From NCBI RefSeq assembly GCF_945957355.1, contig NZ_CAMFKM010000010.1:124001-188000 (forward strand): a DNA stretch of 64,000 bases, given 5' to 3'. The notes beneath the pieces were generated by a model that saw nothing but the letters and a program-made list of their open reading frames with translations, was not told the origin of the DNA and did no database searches. The stretch is from an uncultured Reyranella sp. Its GTDB lineage: Bacteria; Pseudomonadota; Alphaproteobacteria; Reyranellales; Reyranellaceae. This document shows positions 26,756 through 35,960 of this stretch, piece after piece; position 1 is the stretch's first letter, and each line of letters begins with the position of its first letter. The position numbers and the translations under genes are program-made.

Positions 26756-29041
26756 ATGAACGCCCCCCTCCAGCTCGGTCGTTCGATCACGCGGCGTGAA
26801 GACCAGCGCTTCCTGACCGGCCGCGGCCGCTATGCCGACAATACCGCGCCGGCCGATGCACTCTCCGTGCTGTTCGTGCGCTCGCCGCATGCGCATGCAC
26901 GGATCGTGAGCATCGACATGGAAGCCGCCCTCGCCTCGCCCGGCGTCGCCGCAATCTATACGGCGCAGGATCTCGTGGCCGACAAGGTCGGTCACCTCCC
27001 GGCGATCAGCGAGATCAAGGACGAGGCCGGGAATCGCCATCGCGAGCCGGAGCATTTGCCGATGCCGGCCGGCAAGGTGCGCCATGTCGGCGACATCGTG
27101 GCGATGATCGTGGCCGGCACGGTTGACCAGGCGCGTGATGCCGCCGAGTTGCTGCAGGTCGACTACGAGGAGCTACCCACCGTGGTGACGGCGGCGCAGG
27201 CGCTGGCACCCGATGCGCCCTTGGTGCACGATGACGTGCCCGGCAACCTGATGTGCCGCTGGGGCAAGGGCGACCGCGCGGCGACCGACGCCGCCTTCGC
27301 GCGTGCCGCGCATGTGACGACGCTCTCGATCCGCTCGCCGCGCCAGATCGTGCACTACATGGAGACCCGTGCAGCCTGGTCGACCTACGAGGCCGGCGAT
27401 GATCTCGTCACCGTCACCTTCTCCTCGCAGGGCGTGCAGATCCCGCACCGGCTGATGTGCGAGCGCGTGCTCCACGTGCCGAAAGACAAACTGCGTCTCG
27501 TCACCGAGGATGTCGGTGGCGGATTCGGGCCGAAATATCCGATCTACGCCGAATCGACGCTGATCGCCTGGGCCACGCGCAAGCTCGGCCGCGGCCTGCG
27601 CTGGACCTGCGAGCGCGGCGAGCTCGCGCTGGCCGACAGCCACGCCCGCGACCTCGTCGCGACCGCGGATCTCGCGCTCGACGCCGAGGGCGGCTTCCTC
27701 GGCCTGCGCGTGAAGGCGGAAGCCAATTACGGCGCCTATGTCTCGATGTTCGCCCCGACCATCCCGACCACGGGTCTAGCCAAGGTGATCTCGGGCCTCT
27801 ACCGCATTCCCGCGCTCCGCATCGACTTCGACTGCGTCTTCACCAACACCGTGCCGGTCGATGCCATTCGCGGCGCCGGCAAGCCCGAGGCGCTGTTCCT
27901 GCTCGAGCGCCTGGTCGACCTCGCCGCGCACGAAACCGGCCGCACGCCGGTCGAGCTGCGGCGGCTCAACCTGCTGCGCGCCGACGAGATGCCGTACGCG
28001 GCGGCGAGCGGCTACACTTACGATGCCGCCGATTGCATACGGCTGTTCGAGACAGCGCTCTCGGCCGCCGACGAAGCGGGCTTCGACAAGAGGCGCGCGT
28101 CGAGCGAGGCCGTGGGCAAGCTCCGTGGTCTCGGTCTGTCCTGCCACCTGCACGGCACCGGCGGCATCGCCGACGAGCATGTCGTGGTGAATGCCGAGGC
28201 CGGCAGGCTGGTCGCGCGGGTCGGCACGCAGAGCCAGGGACAGGGCCACGAAACGGTGTTCGCGCAGATCCTGGCGGCCGCACTCGGCGTTCCGGTCGAG
28301 CGCATCGAGATCCGGCAGGGAGACACGCGCAGCATCCCGCGCGGCGGCGGCACCGGCGGCTCCTCCTCCACGATCATCAGCGGCACGACGCTGAAGCGCG
28401 CGGCCGACGTGCTGGTGGAGCGCGGCCGCGATCTCGCCGCCGAACGGCTGGAGACCTCGCCCGCCGACATCGCCTATCGCGACGGCGCCTTCGAGGTGGT
28501 GGGTACCGACCGCCGGGTCGGCCTGTTCGATCTGGCGGCCTGGAAGCCGTTCGACGGCGATGCGGTGTTCGCCGACAAGGTCGAGTCCTTCCCGACCGGG
28601 GTCATGGTCTGCGAGGTCGAGGTCGATCCTGAGACCGGCGAGACGCGGATCGACCGTCTCCTCGCCGTTGCCGATTGCGGCCCCGTCGTGAACCCGCGTC
28701 TGCTCGCCGGCCAGATGCATGGCGGCATCGTCCACGGCATCGGCAATGCGCTGATGGAAGAGGCTCTCTACGACGAGGAAAGCGGGCAGCTGCTGACCGG
28801 AACCCTGATGGACTATGCCCTGCCGCGCGCCGACGACGTGCCCTCGTTCGGGATCGAGACGATCGCGACGCCCTCGCCCAACAACATGCTGGGTTTCAAG
28901 GGTGTCGGCGAACTGCCGACCAACGGCGCGCCGGCGGCGCTGGCCAACGCCGTCCTCGACGCGCTGCGGCCGCTCGGCGTCCGTCACATCGACATGCCGT
29001 TGACTGCCGCCAAGGTCTGGGCGGCGCTGCAGACGGGCTGA
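26756..29041 (+). CDS. Molybdenum hydroxylase large subunit (xanthine dehydrogenase/CoxL family)
   Basis: A molybdopterin-binding subunit of 761 residues. It begins MNAPLQLGRSITRREDQRFL; the N-terminal hammerhead domain includes TGRGRYADN and FVRSPHAHARI. Cofactor-binding stretches are VGGGFGPKYPIYAE, IRGAGKPEALFLLERLVD, VGTQSQGQGHETVFAQ and GFKGVGELPTNGAP, the last with the catalytic Glu of the family. The CO dehydrogenase-specific Cys loop is not seen, so aldehyde or N-heterocycle oxidation is more likely. The FAD and 2Fe-2S subunits normally encoded next to it are absent here. The ribosome site is weak. Confidence 0.87.
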   Translation: MNAPLQLGRSITRREDQRFLTGRGRYADNTAPADALSVLFVRSPHAHARIVSIDMEAALASPGVAAIYTAQDLVADKVGHLPAISEIKDEAGNRHREPEHLPMPAGKVRHVGDIVAMIVAGTVDQARDAAELLQVDYEELPTVVTAAQALAPDAPLVHDDVPGNLMCRWGKGDRAATDAAFARAAHVTTLSIRSPRQIVHYMETRAAWSTYEAGDDLVTVTFSSQGVQIPHRLMCERVLHVPKDKLRLVTEDVGGGFGPKYPIYAESTLIAWATRKLGRGLRWTCERGELALADSHARDLVATADLALDAEGGFLGLRVKAEANYGAYVSMFAPTIPTTGLAKVISGLYRIPALRIDFDCVFTNTVPVDAIRGAGKPEALFLLERLVDLAAHETGRTPVELRRLNLLRADEMPYAAASGYTYDAADCIRLFETALSAADEAGFDKRRASSEAVGKLRGLGLSCHLHGTGGIADEHVVVNAEAGRLVARVGTQSQGQGHETVFAQILAAALGVPVERIEIRQGDTRSIPRGGGTGGSSSTIISGTTLKRAADVLVERGRDLAAERLETSPADIAYRDGAFEVVGTDRRVGLFDLAAWKPFDGDAVFADKVESFPTGVMVCEVEVDPETGETRIDRLLAVADCGPVVNPRLLAGQMHGGIVHGIGNALMEEALYDEESGQLLTGTLMDYALPRADDVPSFGIETIATPSPNNMLGFKGVGELPTNGAPAALANAVLDALRPLGVRHIDMPLTAAKVWAALQTG

Positions 29042-29833
29042 TCAGGCCTGCAGCAGGTCGAACAGGCCGCGGCCGCCGACATAGAGGCCGGCCACGATCA
29101 CGAAGAGCGCGAACAACTTCGTCAGAGCGCCCTTGCGCTGCGCCAGCACGGCATTGCCCTTCGTGCCGGCCAGCGCACCGGCGACGCCGCCCGCGATCAG
29201 AAGGGCGGCCACCTGCCAGTCCACCAACCCGGACCAGGCGTAGCTGCCGGCCGACGTGATACCGAAAGCGGTCACCGCGACGAGCGACGCACTGGCCGCC
29301 TCCTCCAGCTTCATGTCGGCGGCGAGGATCAGGCCCGGCACGATCAGGAACCCGCCGCCGATGCCGAAGAAGCCCGACAGGAGACCGACGCCCGCGCCCA
29401 GCACAATGAGACGCGGCAGGAGCTGCCTTGCGTTCTCGCGAGTCAGCCAGGCCGACTGGCTGCCGCCCTTGTCCTTGGGACGCAGCATCAGCAGGCCGAC
29501 GACGATCATCAGGACGCCGAACAGCGCGACGAGCTTCTGCCCGTCCATCGCCTTGCCGAGCGCGGCACCGGCGAAGGCGCCGCCGACGCCCGCGAGGCTG
29601 AACACGATGGCGCAGGGCCAGCGGATCGGCGCCTTGCGCGCATGCATCGCCAGTCCAGCCGCGGCATTGACGGCGACGGCGAAGGCAGCGGTGCCGATCG
29701 CGACATGGGCCGATGGCATACCGACGGCGTAGAGGAGCAGCGGCACGGCAAGGATCGAGCCACCGCCCCCGATGAGTCCGAGGACGAGGCCGACCACACC
29801 GCCCGAGGCGAGCGCGGCGACCGGGGCGAACAT
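29042..29833 (-). CDS. TauE/SafE-family sulfite/anion exporter
   Basis: An inner-membrane protein of 263 residues with about eight spans in two repeats; each repeat has the family GGGGS/GIGGG motif (LGLIGGGGSILAVPLLLYA and SGFFGIGGGFLIVPGLILA). Family members export sulfite, thiosulfate-type anions or organosulfonates. The ATG at 29833 shares one base with the upstream stop (TGATG), so it is coupled to the rhodanese gene. In this neighbourhood, sulfite export during sulfide/persulfide detoxification is likely. Confidence 0.9.
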   Translation of the reverse strand: MFAPVAALASGGVVGLVLGLIGGGGSILAVPLLLYAVGMPSAHVAIGTAAFAVAVNAAAGLAMHARKAPIRWPCAIVFSLAGVGGAFAGAALGKAMDGQKLVALFGVLMIVVGLLMLRPKDKGGSQSAWLTRENARQLLPRLIVLGAGVGLLSGFFGIGGGFLIVPGLILAADMKLEEAASASLVAVTAFGITSAGSYAWSGLVDWQVAALLIAGGVAGALAGTKGNAVLAQRKGALTKLFALFVIVAGLYVGGRGLFDLLQA

Positions 29834-30360
29834 CAGGCCAGCGCCTTCCGCACGGCCCGGTTCCACGGCATCAGGGCCAGCAGCTTGGCCATGCCGCACC
29901 AGCCGGTGCTGCCGGCGAAGACCAGCCCGGCGCCGACGAACGCCGAGATGGCGAAGAACGGAGGCGCGACCCAGAGGCCGAGGACGACCCCCAGCACGAC
30001 CAAGCTGCCCGCCACGATCTGGACCTGACGCATGATCTCGATGGGCTGCTTCCTGTCGGTCGCCACGGGCAGCCCCGCACGCTTCCAGGCTTCGAGCCCG
30101 CCCTCCAGCAGATAGGCCTCACATCCCGCCGCCTCGCCCAGGGGCGCGGCGTTGGCGCCGGTGCGGGCACCGGAGCGGCAATGGAAGATGACGGCCTTGG
30201 CGCCGGGCGCTTGCACGCTCTGCAGCGTCGAAAGGGGCGCGTGCTGCGCGCCGGGGATGTGCTCGCGCGCCCTTTCGTCGGCCTCGCGCACGTCGACCAG
30301 GACGGCGCCTTCGGCGATTAGTTGCCACGCCCTGGCGACATCGATGACGGGAAGAGACAT
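29833..30360 (-). CDS. Rhodanese fused to DUF2892 membrane domain (YgaP-like)
   Basis: A protein of 175 residues. Residues 1-105 form a rhodanese domain with the active loop CRSGART (Cys61), which carries a persulfide in sulfur transfer. Residues about 110-165 form two hydrophobic spans of the DUF2892 type (VAGSLVVLGVVLGLWVAPP and FFAISAFVGAGLVFAG) with a second Cys in STGWCGMAK. It is thus a membrane-anchored sulfurtransferase facing the cytoplasm. It lies 25 bases downstream of the BigR-like regulator and one base into the exporter gene; same operon. Confidence 0.9.
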   Translation of the reverse strand: MSLPVIDVARAWQLIAEGAVLVDVREADERAREHIPGAQHAPLSTLQSVQAPGAKAVIFHCRSGARTGANAAPLGEAAGCEAYLLEGGLEAWKRAGLPVATDRKQPIEIMRQVQIVAGSLVVLGVVLGLWVAPPFFAISAFVGAGLVFAGSTGWCGMAKLLALMPWNRAVRKALA

Positions 30361-30385
30361 GATGAAATCCTTTCGAGGCGGCTCT

Positions 30386-30706
30386 TCAGTCCGCGCAATA
30401 GAGTCGGTGAAGCGTCGAGAGCAGCGTCTCGATCCGGGCGTCCCCGATCCGGTACCAGATGGTCTGGGCCTCTCGCCGGAAGGCGACGATCCCCTCCTCG
30501 CGCATGCGGGCGAGATGCTGGGACAGCGCCGACTGCGACAGGCCCACTTCGGCCGCGAGCGTGCCGACGGTCGCTTCCCCCACCTCCACCAGCTTGCAGA
30601 GAATGAGAAGGCGACGGTCATTTGCGAGCGCCGAGAGGGTGTCCGCGACTTCGCCGGCTTTCGCCCGGAGAGTCTCCAGATCGATGGTTTGCTTTGCTGT
30701 CTTCAT
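30386..30706 (-). CDS. bigR: ArsR-family sulfide/persulfide-responsive repressor (BigR/SqrR-like)
   Basis: A winged-helix repressor of 106 residues. The HTH is VGTLAAEVGLSQSALSQHLA. Two Cys are placed exactly as in BigR and SqrR: Cys37 in LILCKLV and Cys104 in HRLYCAD; in those proteins they form a disulfide or tetrasulfide bridge upon oxidation or persulfide exposure and release DNA. No metal-site CxC motif of true arsenic sensors is present. It is the first gene of the rhodanese-exporter operon and is divergent from the MBL hydrolase gene, with an operator-like AT-rich dyad between. Confidence 0.88.
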   Translation of the reverse strand: MKTAKQTIDLETLRAKAGEVADTLSALANDRRLLILCKLVEVGEATVGTLAAEVGLSQSALSQHLARMREEGIVAFRREAQTIWYRIGDARIETLLSTLHRLYCAD

Positions 30707-30719
30707 TTCAGTGTTGCTA

Positions 30720-30738
30720 ATTTAGACATTCCTAATAT
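30720..30738. promoter_or_regulatory. Probable BigR operator
   Basis: ATTTAG-N6-CTAATAT forms an inverted repeat in an AT-rich island between the divergent repressor (start 30706) and hydrolase (start 30767) genes. Such A/T-rich dyads that overlap the promoter are what BigR-type repressors are known to bind. One site could control both directions. Confidence 0.6.
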
Positions 30739-30766
30739 ATCCGTCAATCAGGTAACGGAGAAAACC

Positions 30767-31639
30767 ATGGTACATGCCCCCGCCATCGACGCCTTTTTCG
30801 ACGAGGCGACTTACACGGTGACCTATCTGGTGACCGACCCCGAAACCCACCGCGCCGCGATCGTCGACCCGGTGCTCGACTACGACCCCAAGTCCGGGAA
30901 AGCCTCGACCAGATCAGCCGACCGCGTCCTCGCCAAGGCCAAGGAACGGCAGGCCTCGGTCGACTGGATCCTGGAGACACATGCCCATGCCGATCATCTG
31001 ACGGCGGCGCCGCTGTTGAAGGCGCGGACGGGCGCGGAGGTCGCCATCGGCGAGCACATCCGCGAAGTGCAGAGGATCTTCAAGAAGGTCTTCAACGCGG
31101 CGGACGTGAGCGAGGACGGACGTGAGTTCGACCGGCTGGTCAAGGACGGCGAAGTCCTTGCGCTCGGCAACCTCAGCATCGAGGTGATGCACCTGCCCGG
31201 CCACACGCCGGCCGACGTCGCCTACCGGATCGCCGATGCCGTGTTCGTCGGCGACACGATCTTCATGCCCGACTACGGCACGGCCCGCACCGACTTCCCG
31301 GGGGGAGACGCCCCGACGCTCTACCGCTCGATCCGGCGCTTGCTCTCTCTGCCGCCGGAGACACGCCTGTTCATGTGCCACGACTACAAGGCGCCCGGCC
31401 GCGATCGCTATGCGTGGGAGACGACCGTCGCCGAGGAGCGGGCCCGCAACATCCATGTTCATGACGGCGTGGCCGAGGCCGAGTTCGTCGCGATGCGCAT
31501 GAAGCGCGACGCCACGCTGGCGGCGCCCGTACTGTTGCTGCCATCGGTGCAGGTGAACATCCGGGCCGGTCGTCTGCCGCCACCGGATGACAACGGCCAG
31601 AGCTACCTCAAGATCCCCGTGAAACTCGTCGAAGCGTGA
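30767..31639 (+). CDS. MBL-fold hydrolase, persulfide dioxygenase/Blh-like
   Basis: A metallo-beta-lactamase-fold protein of 290 residues. The metal-binding motif THAHADH is intact (His72, His74, Asp76, His77), with further ligands in HLPGHTPADV, VFVGDTIFMPD and FMCHDYK. The pattern and the 290-residue length fit the ETHE1/Blh group, which oxidises glutathione persulfide to sulfite. Some Blh proteins carry an extra DUF442 domain; it is absent here. The gene is divergent from the BigR-like repressor. With the rhodanese and the exporter it forms a cytoplasmic sulfide-oxidation and sulfite-removal route. Confidence 0.9.
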   Translation: MVHAPAIDAFFDEATYTVTYLVTDPETHRAAIVDPVLDYDPKSGKASTRSADRVLAKAKERQASVDWILETHAHADHLTAAPLLKARTGAEVAIGEHIREVQRIFKKVFNAADVSEDGREFDRLVKDGEVLALGNLSIEVMHLPGHTPADVAYRIADAVFVGDTIFMPDYGTARTDFPGGDAPTLYRSIRRLLSLPPETRLFMCHDYKAPGRDRYAWETTVAEERARNIHVHDGVAEAEFVAMRMKRDATLAAPVLLLPSVQVNIRAGRLPPPDDNGQSYLKIPVKLVEA

Positions 31640-31695
31640 CGATTGGCAGAGCGTTTCCCTCCCGCTAGGCTTCGCGCCCAAGGGAGAAGAAACGC

Positions 31696-32664
31696 ATGTC
31701 CAAGAAATACGTCTTCGCGCTCGCGGGCGCGCTGATCCTGCTTGCCTCGTCGGCCTTTGCCCAGGCGGCATGGCCGAACAAGCCCATCAAGCTGGTCGCA
31801 CCCTATCCGCCGGGCGGCCAGACAGATGTCGTATCGCGGTACTTCGCCGAGAAGCTGTCGGGCGTGCTGGGCCAGCAGGTGATCGTCGACAACAAGCCGG
31901 GCGCGAACGGCATGGTCGGCATGGAGATCGTCAAGAACCTGCCGGGCGACGGCTACACGTTCGTCTACGTGAACTCGTCGATGATGTGCATCAACCCGTA
32001 CGTCTACAAGAAGATCCCCTATGACGGGTTCAAGGACTTCATGCCGGTGACGCAGCACGGGCTGGCACCCCTCGCGATGGTCGTGCCGCCCTCGCTGGGC
32101 GTCAAGTCGGTGAAGGAATTCGTCGCCTGGGCCAACGAGCGCAAGGGCAAGGTGAACTTCGCCTCGTTCGGCAACGGCTCGTCCTCGCACATCTGGGGCG
32201 AGATGCTGAACCAGGCCGAGAAGCTCGACATGACACACGTGCCCTACAAGGGCGCCGGGCCGGCCGTGCAGGACGTCATCGCCGGCCACATCCCGATGAC
32301 CATCCAGGACCTCGCCGCCACCGGCGGCGCGATCAACGGCGGCAAGCTGACGCCGCTCGCGGTCACCTCCGCCCAGCGCTGGCCGCGCCTGCCCAACGTG
32401 CCAACCTTCGAGGAGGCCGGCTACAAGATCAACCTGACGGGCTGGAACGGCGTCATGGCCCCGGCCGGCACGCCCAAGGAGATCGTCGAGCGGCTGAGCG
32501 CCGAAATCCGCAAGCTGGTGCAGACGCCGGAAGGCAAGGAGAAGCTGCTCGACATGGGCCTGATCGCCACCGGCACGACGCCGGCGGAGATGACCGAGAT
32601 CATGAAGACCGGTTGCGCCGCCTGGGGCGACGCCGTGAAGCGTGCCGGCGTCGAGCCTGAATGA
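31696..32664 (+). CDS. Tripartite tricarboxylate transporter binding protein (Bug/TctC family)
   Basis: A periplasmic binding protein of 322 residues with a Sec signal ending AFAQA near residue 24 and an AAGGGAGAAG ribosome site. Bug-family hallmarks: WPNKPIKLVAPYPPGGQTD, LGQQVIVDNKPGANGMVG, FASFGNGSSSHIWGEML and VPYKGAGPAVQDVIAGHI. These proteins trap dicarboxylates, aromatic acids or similar ligands. No TctA/TctB membrane genes lie near, which is common for this expanded family. It is 56 bases downstream of the MBL gene and may be read through from it. Confidence 0.92.
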   Translation: MSKKYVFALAGALILLASSAFAQAAWPNKPIKLVAPYPPGGQTDVVSRYFAEKLSGVLGQQVIVDNKPGANGMVGMEIVKNLPGDGYTFVYVNSSMMCINPYVYKKIPYDGFKDFMPVTQHGLAPLAMVVPPSLGVKSVKEFVAWANERKGKVNFASFGNGSSSHIWGEMLNQAEKLDMTHVPYKGAGPAVQDVIAGHIPMTIQDLAATGGAINGGKLTPLAVTSAQRWPRLPNVPTFEEAGYKINLTGWNGVMAPAGTPKEIVERLSAEIRKLVQTPEGKEKLLDMGLIATGTTPAEMTEIMKTGCAAWGDAVKRAGVEPE

Positions 32665-32723
32665 ACGAACGGGCCTGATCCACATCAAGGACCGGGAGGC
32701 CTCCCCGTGCGAGCCTTGCACGC

Positions 32724-33308
32724 ATGGGAAAGCGCATCCTGATCCTGAACGGCCATCCCGACGCCACCCGCAAGGGCCTGTGCGGCGCCTTGGCCGACGC
32801 CTATGCTGAAGGTGCCGCCCCAGGCGGCCATACGGTCGAAAGACTCGACATCGCGGCGCTGCAGTTCGACCTGTTGCGCTCCCAGAGCGAATTCGAGAAC
32901 GGCACGGCGCCGCCCGACATCGTGGCGGCGCAGGAGGCGATCCGCCGCGCCGAACACCTGGTGGTCGTCTTCCCGCTGTGGCTGGGTGACATGCCCGCCC
33001 TGCTCAAGGGCTTCTTCGAGCAGGCCCTGCGGCCGGGCTTCGCTTTCGCCTATCGTCCCAGCGGCTTTCCGGAGAAGCATCTCGTCGGACGCAGTGCCCG
33101 GATCGTCGTCACGATGGGCATGCCGGAAATCCTGTACCGCTGGTACTTCCGCGCGCACGCGGTGAAGAATCTGAAGCGCAACATCCTGGGCTTCGTGGGC
33201 TACGGGCCGGTACGCGACACGATCGTGGGTGGCATCGCCACGGCCAAGCCCGCCGCCATGGCCCGCCACTTCGAGACCATGCGCGCCCTCGGCCGGGCCG
33301 CGCGCTGA
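32724..33308 (+). CDS. NAD(P)H dehydrogenase (quinone)/flavodoxin-like oxidoreductase
   Basis: A cytoplasmic flavoprotein of 194 residues of the KefF/MdaB/NQO1-like group. The FMN/FAD-binding N-terminus is MGKRILILNGHPD, and VVFPLWLGDMPALLKGFFEQ and FPEKHLVGRSARIVVTMGMP are typical. It may reduce quinones by two electrons and protect against redox stress. The start follows a short gap of about 60 bases after the TctC gene; the stop lies one base from the convergent CbpM gene. Confidence 0.88.
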   Translation: MGKRILILNGHPDATRKGLCGALADAYAEGAAPGGHTVERLDIAALQFDLLRSQSEFENGTAPPDIVAAQEAIRRAEHLVVVFPLWLGDMPALLKGFFEQALRPGFAFAYRPSGFPEKHLVGRSARIVVTMGMPEILYRWYFRAHAVKNLKRNILGFVGYGPVRDTIVGGIATAKPAAMARHFETMRALGRAAR

Positions 33309-33309
33309 G

Positions 33310-33639
33310 CTAGCGTCGCGACAGGCGGTCGAGCGCCACCGCAATCGCTTCGCGCGTCGCGGCAGGCTGTTCGGCGATCGCACGGCCAAGCAGGTCGAGC
33401 TGGCGACGCAACGTGTGGACCTGGTCCACCAGGTCGACGACCGTCTCCACCGATTCGTCGTCGAAGCCCAGCTCGTCGACCAGTTCGCCCAGCAGCCGCG
33501 CGCGCGCCACGTCGATCTGCTCGAAGCGCCACGTGTCGCCGCTGCCGGCCGGCCGCAGCAGGCCACGGGAGACCCATCGCTCTACATGCACTTCCGTCAG
33601 CTGACCGTGCTGGCGCAGAAGTTCGTCCAACGTCGTCAT
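33310..33639 (-). CDS. cbpM: Chaperone modulator CbpM-like protein
   Basis: A small helical, MerR-HTH-related protein of 109 residues. [20 protein letters not shown] and the coiled C-terminus [19 protein letters not shown] match CbpM, the specific inhibitor of the DnaJ homologue CbpA. Its start overlaps the stop of the adjacent cbpA-like gene by four bases (ATGA), the conserved arrangement for this pair. It should act in the cytoplasm by binding the J-domain. Confidence 0.85.
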   Translation of the reverse strand: MTTLDELLRQHGQLTEVHVERWVSRGLLRPAGSGDTWRFEQIDVARARLLGELVDELGFDDESVETVVDLVDQVHTLRRQLDLLGRAIAEQPAATREAIAVALDRLSRR

Positions 33640-34568
33640 GTGAACGACTCCATCTCCTTGCGTGGATCGTAGGCGCGACCGGCTTCCCAGCCCTCGAGAA
33701 ATTCCTTGAGCTTGGCGTCCGGCACCTCGGGCAGCACGACCTTCAGCTTCACGTACTGGTCGCCGCGCTGGCCCGACTTGCGGTCGAGCAGGCCCCGGCC
33801 CTTGAGCCGCAGCGAAGTGCCGGTATTGGAGCCGGCCGGGACGTTCAGCATGACCGCACCTCCCACCGTCGGTACCTTCACCTTGCCGCCAAGCGTCGCT
33901 TCGGTGACGGTCACCGGCAGCTCGACATGGATGTCGTTGTCGCGCGGCTGGAAGAAGGCGTGGGGATCGACGTGGATCTCGACATAGGCGTCGCCCGGCG
34001 GACGGCCCTGCGATCCCGGCATGCCCTGCCCCTTCAGGCGCAGGGTCTGGCCATCGGTCGTGCCCTCCGGCACGTCGATGTCGAGCGTCTTGCCATCGGG
34101 CAGCGTGACCCGCTGCTTGCCGCCGCGCGCCGCCACCAGGAACGGCACGCGCAGACTGTAGGTGACGGGCATCCCGCCCATGTCGAAGCCGTCGCCGGCA
34201 AAGCCGGGACCGCCGCCCCGGCGCTGGCCGAACATCTCGGAGAAGATACCGCCCATGTCGACGAACGATTCGTGGCCGCCGGCATGTTCGTACTTGCCGC
34301 CGCGGCCGCCTGCCTGGTCGCGATAGAAGCCGCGCGGCGGCATTTCCTGGCCGGTCCCGTCGATCTCGCCCGCGTCGAAACGCCGGCGCTTCTCCGGGTC
34401 GGAGAGAATGTCGTTGGCCTGGCCGATCTCCTTGAATTTGGCTTCGGCTGCCTTGTCGCCGGGATTGAGGTCGGGGTGGTGCTTCTTGGCGAGCTTGCGG
34501 AACGCCTTCCGGATATCGTCCTCGGAGGCAGTCCTCGGCACGCCCAGAACGGAATAAGGATCTGTCAT
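33636..34568 (-). CDS. cbpA: DnaJ-class co-chaperone CbpA
   Basis: A co-chaperone of 310 residues. The J-domain (about residues 4-70) contains the essential HPD tripeptide in [11 protein letters not shown]; a short glycine-rich region follows (about 110-130, [16 protein letters not shown]), then two DnaJ C-terminal beta domains (from [20 protein letters not shown]). There is no Cys-rich zinc finger, which distinguishes CbpA from DnaJ. It stimulates DnaK. Its partner CbpM is coded directly downstream. Confidence 0.93.
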   Translation of the reverse strand: MTDPYSVLGVPRTASEDDIRKAFRKLAKKHHPDLNPGDKAAEAKFKEIGQANDILSDPEKRRRFDAGEIDGTGQEMPPRGFYRDQAGGRGGKYEHAGGHESFVDMGGIFSEMFGQRRGGGPGFAGDGFDMGGMPVTYSLRVPFLVAARGGKQRVTLPDGKTLDIDVPEGTTDGQTLRLKGQGMPGSQGRPPGDAYVEIHVDPHAFFQPRDNDIHVELPVTVTEATLGGKVKVPTVGGAVMLNVPAGSNTGTSLRLKGRGLLDRKSGQRGDQYVKLKVVLPEVPDAKLKEFLEGWEAGRAYDPRKEMESFT

Positions 34569-34622
34569 AGCCCTACAGATGTGACGTGTATTGGGAGCTT
34601 ACAAGAGCTTTGTGACAGTCGC

Positions 34623-35831
34623 TCACAGGCCAAGCACCGCTTTGGCGATGATGTTGCGTTGGATCTCGTTGGAGCCCGCATAGATCGTCGAGGCCCGGTT
34701 GTTGAGGTAGAGCGGCATGGCGGTGGTGCCCCAGTCGGGCGTCACCGTGGGTTCGTTGTGCCCGAGTTCGCGGGCCTCCAGTTCGAAAGGCGCGGCATAC
34801 CAAGCCAGCGCCTCGACGCCGAGATGATCGAGTTTCTGCAGGGTCTCGCTGCCCCTGATCTTCATCGAGGAGGAGACGGCACCGGGATTGCGGCCGCGGC
34901 TGAGGTCGGACAGGACCTGCATCTCGATCATCTCCAGCGCCTGGATGTCCATCTCGGCCTCTGCCAGCCGCTCGACGAAGCCGCGCTCCGCGATCAGCCG
35001 GCCCGACCCGTCGGCCGCCTCCTCTCGGGCAATGCGCTTCACGTCGTCGAGGCGGGCGTAGAGATTGGGCGTGTAGGCATCGCCGCCGCGCTCGAATTCG
35101 AGCAGGTACTTGGCGACCGTCCAGCCGGCATTCTCAGGCCCGATGCGGTTGGCGACCGGCGTGCGGACATTGTCGAAGAACACCTGATTGACCTCATGGT
35201 CCCCGGCCAGGGTCAGGATAGGGGTGACGCTCAGGCCCGTCGTCGCCATCGAATCGATCAGCACGAAGGAGATGCCATCCTGCGGTTTGCCCTCGGTCGA
35301 GGTCCGCACCAGGCAAAACATGTGATCGGCGACATGGGCGCCGGTGGTCCAGATCTTGGTGCCGTTGATGACATAGTCGTCGCCGTCCCGCTCGGCGCGG
35401 GTCTTGAGGCTGGCGAGGTCGGAGCCCGAGCCCGGCTCGGAATAGCCCTGGCAGAAGGTGATGTCGCCGGCCACGATGCGCGGCAGGTATTTGGCCTTCT
35501 GCTCCGGCGTGCCGAACTTCATGATCACCGGCCCGACCATGCGCAGGCCCATGGAGAAGATGCGGGGCGCGTCGGCGGCGATGCACTCGCGGCTGAAGAT
35601 GTAGCGCTGGGTCGCGCTCCACCCGGTGCCGCCATGCTCCTTCGGCCAGCTCGGCGCCGACCAGCCCCGGCTGGCCAGGATCTTGTGCCATCGCATCCCG
35701 GCCGCAAAATCGGCAAACACGCCGGCGGTCTTGCGCCCGGCTTCTCGAAGATCCTCGGTCAGGTTCTCCTCGAGGAAACGCCGAACCTCGTGGCGGAAGT
35801 CCTCGTCTTCCCTGCTGAGCGCCAGATCCAT
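34623..35831 (-). CDS. Acyl-CoA dehydrogenase
   Basis: A FAD-dependent acyl-CoA dehydrogenase of 402 residues, with a GGAGGAAACC ribosome site before the ATG at 35831. The layout is normal: N-terminal helical domain from MDLALSREDEDFRHEVRRFL, FAD/substrate-contact beta domain (TFCQGYSEPGSGSDLASLKT, KIWTTGAHVADHMFCLVRTS) and C-terminal four-helix domain ending IYAGSNEIQRNIIAKAVLGL. It resembles the long-insert group involved in aromatic, sterol or branched acyl-CoA oxidation. It is divergent from the DUF1194 gene; no electron-transfer flavoprotein genes are adjacent. Confidence 0.92.
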   Translation of the reverse strand: MDLALSREDEDFRHEVRRFLEENLTEDLREAGRKTAGVFADFAAGMRWHKILASRGWSAPSWPKEHGGTGWSATQRYIFSRECIAADAPRIFSMGLRMVGPVIMKFGTPEQKAKYLPRIVAGDITFCQGYSEPGSGSDLASLKTRAERDGDDYVINGTKIWTTGAHVADHMFCLVRTSTEGKPQDGISFVLIDSMATTGLSVTPILTLAGDHEVNQVFFDNVRTPVANRIGPENAGWTVAKYLLEFERGGDAYTPNLYARLDDVKRIAREEAADGSGRLIAERGFVERLAEAEMDIQALEMIEMQVLSDLSRGRNPGAVSSSMKIRGSETLQKLDHLGVEALAWYAAPFELEARELGHNEPTVTPDWGTTAMPLYLNNRASTIYAGSNEIQRNIIAKAVLGL

Positions 35832-35960
35832 GGTTTCCTCCGATTCGTGTTCCGGAGAGGCTAGCGACCGCCGCCACTCTCCGTCCAGTGCGCGATGACA
35901 TGGGCTCCCGGCGGGCGGTATGGTTCTTGCCTCTGAAGCGTAACGAACGCGGAGGTCGCC

